DNA from: an uncultured SAR86 cluster bacterium
GTDB lineage: Bacteria > Pseudomonadota > Gammaproteobacteria > Magnimaribacterales > D2472
Length of the DNA stretch: 38,485 nt
Assembly: GCA_902559885.1 (NCBI GenBank)
Contig: CACEJU010000011.1
Coordinates: forward strand, 1-38,485
Direction of reading: 5' to 3'
Numbering within the stretch: position 1 is the first letter of the stretch; every line of letters starts with the position of its first letter. The position numbers and the translations under genes are program-made. This document shows positions 1-8,496 of this stretch, piece after piece. The notes under the pieces are model-generated. The model was not told the origin of the DNA. It made no database searches and saw only the letters and a program-made list of their open reading frames with translations.

Positions 1-1
1 G

Positions 2-184
2 CTGATGATAGAAACAGATTCACCATATCTAATTCCAAGAAACTTATCCTCAAAGCCAAAAAATAATCGCAATGAGCCAATGTATATAACTCATATTGCA
101 GATGAAATAGCTAAGTTAATGAATGTAGATAAAAATAAATTAATTGAAAAAACTTACAATAATTCAATAAGATTTTTTACTTAA
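2..184 (+). CDS. tatD: TatD family metal-dependent DNase, C-terminal end (partial)
   Basis: This is the last 60 codons of a gene that begins before the window; the frame is open from base 2 to the TAA at 182-184. The fragment starts with 'LMIETDSPYLIPRN', the TatD signature near the C-terminus in which the Asp is a metal ligand. It continues with 'NEPMYITHIADEIAKLM', the usual final helix region of the family (RNEP..V.HIA..IA). TatD proteins are TIM-barrel metallo-dependent 3'-5' exonucleases of the amidohydrolase superfamily, acting on damaged DNA in the cytoplasm. The stop lies inside the end of the convergent racemase gene (8-base overlap). The family call is firm; nothing can be said about the N-terminal half or its neighbours. 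Confidence 0.88.
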   Translation: MMIETDSPYLIPRNLSSKPKNNRNEPMYITHIADEIAKLMNVDKNKLIEKTYNNSIRFFT

Positions 185-1280
185 ACATTGAAGGATCTAA
201 ATTATATTTAGCAAAAATTTCATCATTATCAGCACCTGCAGGATGTGCAGGATTTGGTAAATCTAATGAGGATGATGAAAATCTTGGTGATGGTGAAGGT
301 TGATTGTAATCTCCGACTTTAGTGAAAGTTTTTCTATCCAAATGATGAGAATCATTAAATGATTCATCAATTGATAAAACAGGAGTTACACAAGCATCGG
401 TACCACTAAAGATTTTAGTCCATTCTGATCTAGTTTTTGAACTAACTGCTTTTGCAATTCTTTTCTTTAATTCAGGCCATAGAGATTTATCCATTTGGTT
501 TTTGAAGTCTTCAAAATTTAAACCTAAATTATCAATAAGAATCTTATAAAATTGTGGCTCAATTGAACCAATAGCTATATATTTTTTATCTAGGGTTTCG
601 TAAGTATCATAAAAGTGGGCAAAGCCATCTAAAAGATTGGACTCTCTTTCATCTTTCCATAAACCAATATTATGAAGATAATAAAAAAATCCCATAAGCG
701 ATGCAGAGCCATCAATCATAGCAGAATCAATAATTTGCCCTTCTCCTGTTTTAATAGCATGGAATAATCCAGCTAACATACCAACTGCAAGATGCATGCC
801 TCCCCCACCATAGTCACCAACTAAATTTAGAGGTACTGAAGGATTTTGATCTTTTCTTCCAATTGCATGTAAAGCACCAACCATTGATATGTAATTAATA
901 TCATGACCAGCAGTATATGCCATAGGTCCATCTTGCCCCCAGCCTGTCATTCTTCCATATACTAATTTTGAATTTTTTGATAAGCATGTATCTGGACTAA
1001 GTCCAAGTTTTTCCATAACACCAGGCCTAAAACCTTCGATAATTCCATCAACTTGGGATATGAGTTTTAATACTTCACCAATTGTTTCTTTATTTTTAAG
1101 ATCGGCAGTAATAGATTTTTTTGATCTATTATGAATATCATTTATATCACCCTTACCTTCATTGTCTTTTCTTTCTATTCTAATTACTTCTGCGCCTAAA
1201 TCAGCAAGCAACATACCACAAAAAGGCCCTGGACCAATTCCAGCAAATTCTATTATTTTGACATCCTTTAATGGTCCCAT
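177..1280 (-). CDS. Alpha-methylacyl-CoA racemase (CoA-transferase family III fold)
   Basis: A 367-residue enzyme expected to interconvert (2R)- and (2S)-methyl-branched acyl-CoA esters, a step that lets branched or isoprenoid fatty acids enter beta-oxidation. It opens with 'GPLKDVKIIEFAGIGPGPF', typical of the racemase branch of CoA-transferase family III rather than of formyl- or succinyl-CoA transferases. The catalytic residues known from the Mycobacterium tuberculosis enzyme fall at the same positions: His126 in 'AGHDINY', Asp156 in 'LVGDYGGG' and Glu241 in 'GSIEPQFY'. Length is normal for the family. It starts one base after the stop of the RND-type gene upstream, so it is the last gene of the bolA operon, and it overlaps tatD tail to tail. 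The substrate is not known from sequence; methyl-branched or sterol side-chain CoAs are the family precedent. Confidence 0.9.
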   Translation of the reverse strand: MGPLKDVKIIEFAGIGPGPFCGMLLADLGAEVIRIERKDNEGKGDINDIHNRSKKSITADLKNKETIGEVLKLISQVDGIIEGFRPGVMEKLGLSPDTCLSKNSKLVYGRMTGWGQDGPMAYTAGHDINYISMVGALHAIGRKDQNPSVPLNLVGDYGGGGMHLAVGMLAGLFHAIKTGEGQIIDSAMIDGSASLMGFFYYLHNIGLWKDERESNLLDGFAHFYDTYETLDKKYIAIGSIEPQFYKILIDNLGLNFEDFKNQMDKSLWPELKKRIAKAVSSKTRSEWTKIFSGTDACVTPVLSIDESFNDSHHLDRKTFTKVGDYNQPSPSPRFSSSSLDLPNPAHPAGADNDEIFAKYNLDPSMFK

Positions 1281-1281
1281 C

Positions 1282-3702
1282 TTATTTGTTAAATAATCTA
1301 AATCTTAATAATAAATTAGGTAATAAAGTTAACGATATAATAAATGAGGTAAGTAAGGCAAATGATGTAAATACACCGAAAAGAATAGTTGGTTTAAAAT
1401 TTGATAACATCAGAATCAAAAATCCTGCACTAATAGTTATAGCCGTATACCTAATTGCTAAACCAATACTCATATGCGTGTTGAGAATAGATACTTTATA
1501 GTCATAATTATTCTGTTTAAGTTCTTTTTTTAGCCTGTACATATAATGAAGAGTATTATCAACAGCCATACCAACACTAATAGATGCAACTGTTATTGTC
1601 ATTATATCTAATGGTATTTTTAATAATCCAAACATCCCAATAACGCTAGACGCTACAAATATGTTAGGTATTAAACCTATAATCATCGCTTTAATTGATT
1701 TGAATATTAATAGGAACATTATCCCTATAACTGTAAAAACAATTATTAATGAATTCAATAAACTGCTAAATAATGACTGAAGCATATTATTATATAAAAC
1801 CACTAGACCTGTAATATCAAACTGAGACTCTTCTAGATTAAATTTTTCAATTAAGGCTGTCTTAAGATTAATTAAGAAATTATTTCTGCTTAAGTTATCT
1901 TTGGACTCTATTACTCTAGCTGAAATACGAACAACTGAATCGTCTTCATTAATATAAGAATATAAAAGTGAATCACGAATGTCCTCTGGTAATACAGATC
2001 TAAGTAAGGCGAGCTCAAGATCATTTAAATCTTTATCATCATTAATTTTACGAGCAAGCTTTAAGCCACTAGCAACACTTAAAACTTTTCCTACCTCTTG
2101 TTGAGATTCTAGATAATCATGTATTGATTCTAATTTGTTTAATGAATATATATTCCACCAATAACCTGAAGCAGTACTTGAATCATCTTCGAATAAGTCA
2201 TCATCAAAGATATCATCATCTATAACTAGATCATCATTAAATTCTTCATTAGGTTTTCTTATAACGATATCAAGCGGAGCAGTTCCACCTAACTCATTAT
2301 CAATTAAATCCATGCCCTTATATATCTCAGTAGATTGATCAAAATAATCAATGAATTTGTTTTCAACTCTTATTTGATTAATACCAAAAACAAAAACTAG
2401 AAAAAGACCTAAAAATAAATATCTTGATAAATTCATAGCTAATGAATAGCTAGCTAAATAGGCATTAAGTTTGCTTGATTTAGTTGATTTACCTGCATTG
2501 AATTTCTTAAATATTAATAAATAAGAAGGTATTAAGAGAAAAGTTAACAAAAGAGCAAATGTAATTCCAACTGACATCATTTTTCCAAATTCAATGACAG
2601 GTTTTAAGTCTCCTGTTATTAATGATAAAAAAGCTACACAGGTAGTTAGAGCTGCAAAAAAACAAGGTATAAACATTTGATTTACTGATTCTCTCACAGC
2701 ATCTGTAGGCTTCATTTTAGTAGATAGCTCTTGAAGCCTAACAATCAAATGTACGCTTATTGATATAGTAAGAATTAAAAGTAAGGCAATAAAATTTGAG
2801 GAAACTACAGTGATTTTCCATTCCATATAACCCAAGAAAGCAGCAGTAAGATAGGTGGCTAGAAAAGCATTTGCTAATGAAATAAATACTAAATTCATTG
2901 ATTTAAAAAATAAGAAGAGCATTAAGGCAAAAACTACTGCTACACCAGCACCAAATTTTATTAAATCATCATTTATAAAAGACATAATATCTACGGCTAT
3001 CATTGAGGGACCGCCAAGATAAATAGTTCCTTGTTCTTTATTAAGATCAATGATTGATCTTATCTTCTTAATTCTTAATTCATTTTTTTTTGACTCAATT
3101 TCATTTAGTAAAGATATTCTTTCATTAACCAAATCATACTCATAAAGATTTTTGGCTTCTTTGAGCTCATATCTTTTATTTATTAGATCATTTAACTCTT
3201 TATTGTCTTCAAGTATTAATTGAAGAGCTGTTATAGAGCCATCAGAATTTAAAATAAGATTTTGATAAATAGGGTTTTCTAAAAATTCGTCTTTTGCTGC
3301 ATTAAGATCAATATCAGCATCTGTTAAATACTTTAAATTATCTGCAACTTCAGTAAGCCCAACGCTTGGTTGAAAAAAAATTGGAGCATCTATAATCGAT
3401 AGAACCGACTCTATTCCTTCTATTTCAGATAAATCATTTTTAAGTTTAGATATATAGTTGATTGTATCTTTAGTAAAAATTTCATCTTTGATATCAAGTA
3501 CTACAAATAAAAAATCATTGTTTCCAAAAATTTCAGCAGACTCACGGTAAACCTTAAGTGATTTATCATCTTCAATGATCAAAGCATCAGAAGAAGCATC
3601 TAATTTAAAATTCTGAATTCCATTTATACCAAGGCAAGAAATAATAAAAATGGATATAAATATTTTATATGGATTATTAATTATTAAATTTAAAAAATTC
3701 AT
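1282..3702 (-). CDS. RND superfamily (MMPL/HAE3-type) membrane exporter
   Basis: An 806-residue inner-membrane protein with the two-fold RND layout. There is one N-terminal membrane segment (about 7-25), a periplasmic domain to about 235, a cluster of segments to about 400 and another near 430. A second periplasmic domain and a final cluster follow from about 650 to 800. The long loop, absence of an adaptor gene and length near 800 fit the single-protein MMPL/COG1033 exporters of lipids or hydrophobic compounds better than AcrB-type pumps (about 1040 residues). The second periplasmic domain opens with a very acidic stretch ('DDDIFDDDLFEDD', about residues 500-515). The start overlaps the bolA stop as TAATG, implying translational coupling, and the racemase follows after one base. 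Cargo is unknown; the racemase partner hints at a lipid. Confidence 0.82.
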   Translation of the reverse strand: MNFLNLIINNPYKIFISIFIISCLGINGIQNFKLDASSDALIIEDDKSLKVYRESAEIFGNNDFLFVVLDIKDEIFTKDTINYISKLKNDLSEIEGIESVLSIIDAPIFFQPSVGLTEVADNLKYLTDADIDLNAAKDEFLENPIYQNLILNSDGSITALQLILEDNKELNDLINKRYELKEAKNLYEYDLVNERISLLNEIESKKNELRIKKIRSIIDLNKEQGTIYLGGPSMIAVDIMSFINDDLIKFGAGVAVVFALMLFLFFKSMNLVFISLANAFLATYLTAAFLGYMEWKITVVSSNFIALLLILTISISVHLIVRLQELSTKMKPTDAVRESVNQMFIPCFFAALTTCVAFLSLITGDLKPVIEFGKMMSVGITFALLLTFLLIPSYLLIFKKFNAGKSTKSSKLNAYLASYSLAMNLSRYLFLGLFLVFVFGINQIRVENKFIDYFDQSTEIYKGMDLIDNELGGTAPLDIVIRKPNEEFNDDLVIDDDIFDDDLFEDDSSTASGYWWNIYSLNKLESIHDYLESQQEVGKVLSVASGLKLARKINDDKDLNDLELALLRSVLPEDIRDSLLYSYINEDDSVVRISARVIESKDNLSRNNFLINLKTALIEKFNLEESQFDITGLVVLYNNMLQSLFSSLLNSLIIVFTVIGIMFLLIFKSIKAMIIGLIPNIFVASSVIGMFGLLKIPLDIMTITVASISVGMAVDNTLHYMYRLKKELKQNNYDYKVSILNTHMSIGLAIRYTAITISAGFLILMLSNFKPTILFGVFTSFALLTSFIISLTLLPNLLLRFRLFNK

Positions 3703-4001
3703 TAATTTTCACAATTTGGGGATTCTAAAGATCTATTATTTTTCTGATACTCATCATATGTAAAAGCATGAATAGAAAGAGCATGAATCTTTTTCATTAA
3801 GTGCTCTAGTATTAAGTAAATTTTTTTATGTCTATGTATTAATGACATATTAAGAAAATCATCACTTACCAAAATTAGTTTAAAATGAGTCTCGGAGTTA
3901 TTAGGAACATTATGCATATGACTTTCATTAATAACTTCTAGATTTTTAATATTAAGATGCTCATTAAGAATGAATGTTATTTGTGACTCTACAGAATCCA
4001 T
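3702..4001 (-). CDS. bolA: BolA family transcriptional regulator / Fe-S partner protein
   Basis: A 99-residue protein with the full BolA fold signature: 'ESHMHNVPNNSETHFKLI' at about 26-43, 'RHKKIY' at 57-62 and 'HALSIHAFTYDEY' at 73-85. BolA proteins are small cytoplasmic proteins that pair with monothiol glutaredoxins through a shared [2Fe-2S] cluster and can act as DNA-binding regulators of morphology and envelope genes under stress. The gene sits between a 60-residue hypothetical protein (25-base gap) and the RND exporter (1-base overlap). Its C-terminus carries 'SPNCEN', and a Cys near the end is common in BolA itself. The length and the 'SETHF' box favour BolA proper over IbaG/YrbA. No glutaredoxin gene is in the window. 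Confidence 0.92.
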   Translation of the reverse strand: MDSVESQITFILNEHLNIKNLEVINESHMHNVPNNSETHFKLILVSDDFLNMSLIHRHKKIYLILEHLMKKIHALSIHAFTYDEYQKNNRSLESPNCEN

Positions 4002-4026
4002 AATTTAATTATATTTTATAAATGCT

Positions 4027-4209
4027 TTAACTATCCAAAATTTTTAAATTAGTTATTTCTTTAATATAAATAATTACTTGCTCCCAAATATACCAATTTT
4101 CTTGATCAAGGTTTGCTGCATATTCGGCAGATTTTAACATAGCGATAGCCTCAGCATCATCACCATATTGAGTTATTAAGTCTTTTGCTAATTGTTTTGC
4201 TTCTATCAT
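4027..4209 (-). CDS. Small hypothetical protein, 60 residues, helical
   Basis: Not assigned to a named family. The 60 residues look like two amphipathic helices: 'AKQLAKDLITQYGDDAEAIA' followed by an Ala-rich turn and 'ENWYIWEQVIIYIKEI'. Small Ala-rich helical proteins of this shape with a W..W..V/I pattern occur in alpha- and gammaproteobacteria, so it may be a conserved family of unknown function; this is from memory and not tested here. It is cytoplasmic by appearance (no signal peptide). It is probably the first gene of the bolA operon, 25 bases upstream of bolA. No Shine-Dalgarno sequence is visible before the ATG. The even reading frame and operon position favour a real gene. Confidence 0.6.
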   Translation of the reverse strand: MIEAKQLAKDLITQYGDDAEAIAMLKSAEYAANLDQENWYIWEQVIIYIKEITNLKILDS

Positions 4210-4282
4210 TTAATAAGATCTATTTTTCTAAAGTTAGGATAAATGAACGTCACAAATAAAGATAGATATATAGTTATCCAGG

Positions 4283-5248
4283 ATGCAATATGCTAATGTT
4301 ATTTTTATAGATAAGGATAAAAAAATTCTAACTTTTATGAATATTTTATGGATTAAAGATAATAAAAAAGGTCATCTGAAACAAGTTAAAGCTCTATTGG
4401 ATGAAATAAAAAAAATCCTAAATGTAAATATTTCTGAATATGAAATTGAAAAAAAATTTCTTAAAAAGAGTATCCCCTCTTCTATAGTTAAATCAAGTGA
4501 TCTAGTGATTGGTGCTGGTCATTCTGTTTATCCATATTTATTAAAATCAAAGAAAAAGAACCCTAATATTAAATCTGTTGCAATATTATCTCCAAGTTAT
4601 TTTAAAAAGAAATTTGATCTTATATGTGCGCCCTTTCACGACATGCACAAATTAAATCAACATAAGCATGTTTTGTATTTTGATGGATCGTTAGCGTCGA
4701 GATCGAATAAAAAATGTCATGAAGAGATTGGCATGATTGCAATTGGTGGTAAAAATAAATATTTCAAATTTGATAAAAAGAATTTAATTAAACAAATTCA
4801 ATACATTGTTACTTTATACCCTAACAAAAACTGGTATATATTTAATTCAAGAAGAACTCCAAAAAATTTCTTAGAAGAAATTCAAAAGGAATTAGAATTT
4901 ATTTCAAAAAAAATTGCATATGTAGATCATCATAATGACTCATACAGATTTGATGAATATATTGAAAAATCATCAATTAAGATAATTACTCCTGATAGTA
5001 TGAGCATGATTTATGAATCTTTATCAGCTCATGGTGAGACTGTACTATTTTCCTTATTTCCAAAAAAAGAGAGTAAATTCTTACCCATAATCAATAATTT
5101 AAAAGAGATGAACTCAATTGGTTATATTGACCAAGTATATATTGATGACATGAATACATATAAAACAAATTTAATTAAACAAAAAAACTTTGATAAACAA
5201 GATCAAACATCTGAGCTTGCTAAAAAAATAATTAATTACTTTAAATGA
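4283..5248 (+). CDS. ELM1-like / GT-B fold protein (COG3660, DUF1022 type)
   Basis: A 321-residue protein resembling the 'mitochondrial fission ELM1' family, which in bacteria has a GT-B glycosyltransferase-like fold and usually sits beside lipopolysaccharide-core genes. Visible family marks are 'ILWIKDNKKGHLKQ' near the N-terminus (W.sDgk.GH..Q), 'GAGHSVYPYLL', 'FDLICAPFHDMHKL', 'IGGKNKYF', 'FNSRRTP' and 'ITPDSMSMIYESL' near the C-terminus. The biochemical activity is unproven for the family. The start is uncertain: the ATG at 4283 has no spaced ribosome site, and the in-frame ATG at 4337 would begin right at the conserved first strand. The gene ends in an ATGA overlap with the next glycosyltransferase, so the two are translationally coupled. 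Very low G+C, like its neighbour. Confidence 0.75.
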   Translation: MQYANVIFIDKDKKILTFMNILWIKDNKKGHLKQVKALLDEIKKILNVNISEYEIEKKFLKKSIPSSIVKSSDLVIGAGHSVYPYLLKSKKKNPNIKSVAILSPSYFKKKFDLICAPFHDMHKLNQHKHVLYFDGSLASRSNKKCHEEIGMIAIGGKNKYFKFDKKNLIKQIQYIVTLYPNKNWYIFNSRRTPKNFLEEIQKELEFISKKIAYVDHHNDSYRFDEYIEKSSIKIITPDSMSMIYESLSAHGETVLFSLFPKKESKFLPIINNLKEMNSIGYIDQVYIDDMNTYKTNLIKQKNFDKQDQTSELAKKIINYFK

Positions 5249-6228
5249 AAATAATTCACTATGTCTTGAGTGATAGATATGCAGGTATCGAGCAACATGT
5301 TAATGAGTTAGCTGTAGAACAATCAAAATCCAATGAAGTGTTGATAATAACAAATGCAAAGATTAAGAAATATTTTGATAAAAATTTAAAAATAATTAGT
5401 AGTCATAACTTTAGTAGAAGAAGTTTTTCTTCAATATTTTTTCTTTTGAAGACAATAAAAGATGAAAAACCTAATATTGTTCATACTCACGGGAGCAAAA
5501 CAACGCATTTAATTAATAGAATAAAATATTTTTTAAGCTTTAATCATGTCGCAACAATCCATGGCATTAAATCTAATGTAAAAGTTTATTTAAAAGCCGA
5601 TGTTATTATTGGGGTTAGCAAAGCAACCCAAGATCTATTTGATAATAAAATTAATATTATTGAAAATTGGTATAACCCTATATTTAAGAATGAAAATTTT
5701 TTTAATAGCAATAAAGATTATTTTTTAAGCATTGGAAGATTAGAAAAAATTAAGAATTTTGATATCTTGATTAAATGTTGGGCCTCCCAAAAAGATAAAT
5801 TATTAATAATTGGATCAGGGCCTGAAAAAGCTAAATTACTGAATCTAATTAAAGATTTAAGTATGGGAGAGCAAATCAGTATTATTGATGAAGTTAATAT
5901 TGAAGACCTAAAGAAATACTATCAAAATGCAAAAGCTTTAATAGTAGCATCTCAAAAAGAAGGTGGGCCAAGGGTAGCATTAGAAGCTCTAGCGGTAGGA
6001 ATACCGGTTATGTCTACACCTGTTGGTCATATGAATGATTTAATACCAACCGAACTTATCTCTCATTCTCATTCATATAATGATCTTAAAATATTACTTA
6101 AAAATATTGATATTTTAGATCAATTTAAATTCAATAGTATTTATGAATATGTAAGAAAAGAATATTCTCTAAAAAATAAATGCTGTGAAATTGATCAGGT
6201 CTATAATTCACTACTTAATGACTCATAA
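5245..6228 (+). CDS. Glycosyltransferase, GT-B fold, GT4-like
   Basis: A 327-residue cytoplasmic or membrane-associated glycosyltransferase. The N-terminal Rossmann half begins 'MKIIHYVLSDRYAGIEQHV', where the G.E.HV acceptor-side loop is typical. The C-terminal half has 'SIGRLEKIKNFDILI' followed by 'EGGPRVALEALAVGIPVM', the E-x7-E nucleotide-sugar site of GT4 enzymes. It is shorter than the usual 350-400 residues. Translation is coupled to the ELM1-like gene by ATGA, and its last 28 bases overlap the end of the convergent glycosyltransferase gene. Likely role: adding a sugar to lipopolysaccharide core or another surface glycan. Donor and acceptor cannot be read from the sequence. Confidence 0.85.
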   Translation: MKIIHYVLSDRYAGIEQHVNELAVEQSKSNEVLIITNAKIKKYFDKNLKIISSHNFSRRSFSSIFFLLKTIKDEKPNIVHTHGSKTTHLINRIKYFLSFNHVATIHGIKSNVKVYLKADVIIGVSKATQDLFDNKINIIENWYNPIFKNENFFNSNKDYFLSIGRLEKIKNFDILIKCWASQKDKLLIIGSGPEKAKLLNLIKDLSMGEQISIIDEVNIEDLKKYYQNAKALIVASQKEGGPRVALEALAVGIPVMSTPVGHMNDLIPTELISHSHSYNDLKILLKNIDILDQFKFNSIYEYVRKEYSLKNKCCEIDQVYNSLLNDS

Positions 6229-7295
6229 AGGTTAATTGTTTTATTAATCATTAGGTTGGAAGTATAGATATTATCCTTAGGATATAAATCGTTATTAGCA
6301 ACCTTAACAGTAACCTCTTTTAGTGAGTCAATATTAGCTAATTCTACCAAGCCTGATGGAAATAAATTTTCTAAAATTTCTTTTGTTCCTCCATGATTCC
6401 ATCCAACAACTTTTGCACCGCAGCTTATTGCTTCAATAGTTGTTCTTCCAAAAGGTTCTGGTTTAAGAGAGAGATTGAAGACAATATTAGATAGCTTATA
6501 TATATTTTCTATATCGCTTACTCCCCCTGTAAATGTTATTTTGTCTTCAAGGTTTTTCTTTTGAACTAAATTTTTTAAATTTTTTAGGTAGCTTTTTTTA
6601 TTAGCTGCAACAGGTCCAACAATCAATCCATGATAAGAGTTATCAAGACTCTCAATTAAATCAATAAATGATTCAGCTCCCTTCCAGCGAGTTATTCTTC
6701 CGGGAAGTGTTAATATTTTTTTATTTTTAGTATTTGGATATTTATTAGTAAAGGTATTTAACCAATTATCATTAACAGAGTTTTTATTAAATACACTAGT
6801 ATCACAACCTCTAGGAATTAAAGTTATTTGATCATCTTTTAGTTTATAGTTCTTTTTAATGTAATCTTTAACGACATCTGAAATGGCAATCGCATGATCA
6901 ACTTTTGACATGACCTGACTATAAAATGGTTTGCTGTATAAACCATGAAATGTTGAAATCAGTTTAGGTTTATTTAATTTAAATTTTCTATATGCCATTA
7001 AATTTACTAAAGCTGGTACTCTAGATCTAACATGAATAATTGTTGGATTAATATTTTTGTAAATATCAAATAACTGATTTGCAAGAAATAATGTTGAAAT
7101 AGATTTCTTATGTATAGGCAATTTAATATGAGTACCACCATTATCTATTATTTCATTTTCAAATCTGCCTCCATTCGATATTACAAATGAAGAATGCCCT
7201 CTTCTAACAAGCTCATTTGATAGATCAGTTGCACCTCTCTCTACTCCACCAGTATTTAATTCGGGTAAAAGTTGAATAACTTTTAATTTATTCAT
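6201..7295 (-). CDS. Glycosyltransferase, GT-B fold, GT4 family
   Basis: A 364-residue GT4-type glycosyltransferase. The N-terminal Rossmann domain starts 'VIQLLPELNTGGVERGATD', the common G-G-x-E-R loop. 'STFHGLY' and 'AISDVVKDYI' mark the middle, and 'LPGRITRWKGAESFI' opens the C-terminal domain. 'EPFGRTTIEAISCGAKVV' is the nucleotide-sugar binding E-x7-E motif. It resembles lipopolysaccharide-core transferases of alpha- and gammaproteobacteria. The start overlaps the ABC permease gene by 8 bases, so it is translated as the last gene of the exporter operon, an unusual companion. The 3' end overlaps the opposing glycosyltransferase by 28 bases. The sugar specificity is unknown. Confidence 0.88.
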   Translation of the reverse strand: MNKLKVIQLLPELNTGGVERGATDLSNELVRRGHSSFVISNGGRFENEIIDNGGTHIKLPIHKKSISTLFLANQLFDIYKNINPTIIHVRSRVPALVNLMAYRKFKLNKPKLISTFHGLYSKPFYSQVMSKVDHAIAISDVVKDYIKKNYKLKDDQITLIPRGCDTSVFNKNSVNDNWLNTFTNKYPNTKNKKILTLPGRITRWKGAESFIDLIESLDNSYHGLIVGPVAANKKSYLKNLKNLVQKKNLEDKITFTGGVSDIENIYKLSNIVFNLSLKPEPFGRTTIEAISCGAKVVGWNHGGTKEILENLFPSGLVELANIDSLKEVTVKVANNDLYPKDNIYTSNLMINKTINLYESLSSEL

Positions 7296-8496
7296 ATCTT
7301 AGAGATATTGCTGGATCTAACTTTGCCGCTCTTCTAGCAGGCCAAATGCCAAAAAATAATCCAACAATTGCAGAAAAGGTTATTGAGCCAATAATGGCTC
7401 CAAATGGTAAGGCAAAAGGCCAATCATTTAGATTGGCTAGCAATAAAAGTACGCTACTTCCTATTACAACTCCAATAAACCCACCAATAACACATAATAA
7501 AACTGCTTCAATTATAAATTGCATCATTATGGCTTGATGTGAAGCCCCTAGTGCTTTTCTGAGACCTATTTCTCTTGTTCTCTCGGTAACTGAAACAAGC
7601 ATAATATTCATAACACCTATTCCACCGACAATTAAACTAATTCCAGCAATACCCGCAATCAAAGCAGTAAATATGCCTGTAGCCTGTCTTCTTAAATCAG
7701 CAAATTGACTGTAATCACTAATCCTAAAATCATTATCTTCACCAGGACCAATATCATGTCTTGCTCTTAATATTTGCTCAATAGTCATCATAACCATATC
7801 AACATTAGCATCATTTGGAATACCAACATTAATTGAGTCAAGATTATTTGTTCCGAATACTCTTTGGGCACCTGTTAGTAAAGGTATATACAACTCATCA
7901 TCTGGATTCTGCCAGCCAGTAGAACCTTCTTCTTTTAGAACTCCTATAACTTTATATGAAACTCCAGCAATAAGTATTTCTTTATTAAGAATATTTTTAG
8001 AAGTTGTCTTAAGTTCTCCAGGAACATCTGATCCAATAACAACAACTCTTTTCCTTCCAAGGTTATCTTTATCATTAAAAATTCTACCAATATCAAGATC
8101 ATATCCTCTAACTTCAAAATGAACAGGTAGATATGCCCCAACTCGCTCATTAATATTTGAATTTAAATACTTAATTTGTCGATTTCTTGTGATAGTTGGT
8201 GAGATATCCCAATCATGGTCTTTATTCTTTGCAAGTGCTTCTGCGTCCTTAATCTGAAGAGGTATAAACCCTTTAGTAACAGCACCTCTTCTATTTTGTC
8301 CAGGGCTTACATATAGAGTTCTGCCGCCAAGGTCATCAATTGATTCATCTAATGCTTTACTAGCACTGGATCCTAATCCTATAACAGCTATAACTGCTGC
8401 TGTACCAATAATAATTGCCAAAGCTGTAAGAATTGATCTAATGGCATTTGATCTAATAGAAGCTAATGCTGTTGATAAAGATTCTCTAACTAGCAT
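7288..8496 (-). CDS. MacB-like ABC transporter permease (FtsX domain)
   Basis: A 402-residue membrane subunit without its own ATPase domain. An N-terminal segment at about 20-42 ('ALAIIIGTAAVIAVIGLG') precedes a MacB-type periplasmic core domain. A C-terminal FtsX domain has three segments, with the conserved cytoplasmic loop 'ERTREIGLRKALGAS' between the first two. In MacAB-TolC-like systems such permeases drive outward movement of peptides, lipids or drugs through a mechanotransmission mechanism. ATG and the upstream stop overlap as TAATG with the adaptor gene, and the ATPase is encoded two genes upstream, giving a complete ATPase/adaptor/permease set. No TolC-like outer-membrane channel gene is in the window. 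Substrate unknown. Confidence 0.9.
   Translation of the reverse strand: MLVRESLSTALASIRSNAIRSILTALAIIIGTAAVIAVIGLGSSASKALDESIDDLGGRTLYVSPGQNRRGAVTKGFIPLQIKDAEALAKNKDHDWDISPTITRNRQIKYLNSNINERVGAYLPVHFEVRGYDLDIGRIFNDKDNLGRKRVVVIGSDVPGELKTTSKNILNKEILIAGVSYKVIGVLKEEGSTGWQNPDDELYIPLLTGAQRVFGTNNLDSINVGIPNDANVDMVMMTIEQILRARHDIGPGEDNDFRISDYSQFADLRRQATGIFTALIAGIAGISLIVGGIGVMNIMLVSVTERTREIGLRKALGASHQAIMMQFIIEAVLLCVIGGFIGVVIGSSVLLLLANLNDWPFALPFGAIIGSITFSAIVGLFFGIWPARRAAKLDPAISLRYE

Noticed and set aside
1271..1501. 76-codon plus-strand reading frame opposite the RND exporter
   Set aside because: It is antisense to the hydrophobic C-terminus of a clear membrane protein, and its hydrophobic look comes from that.
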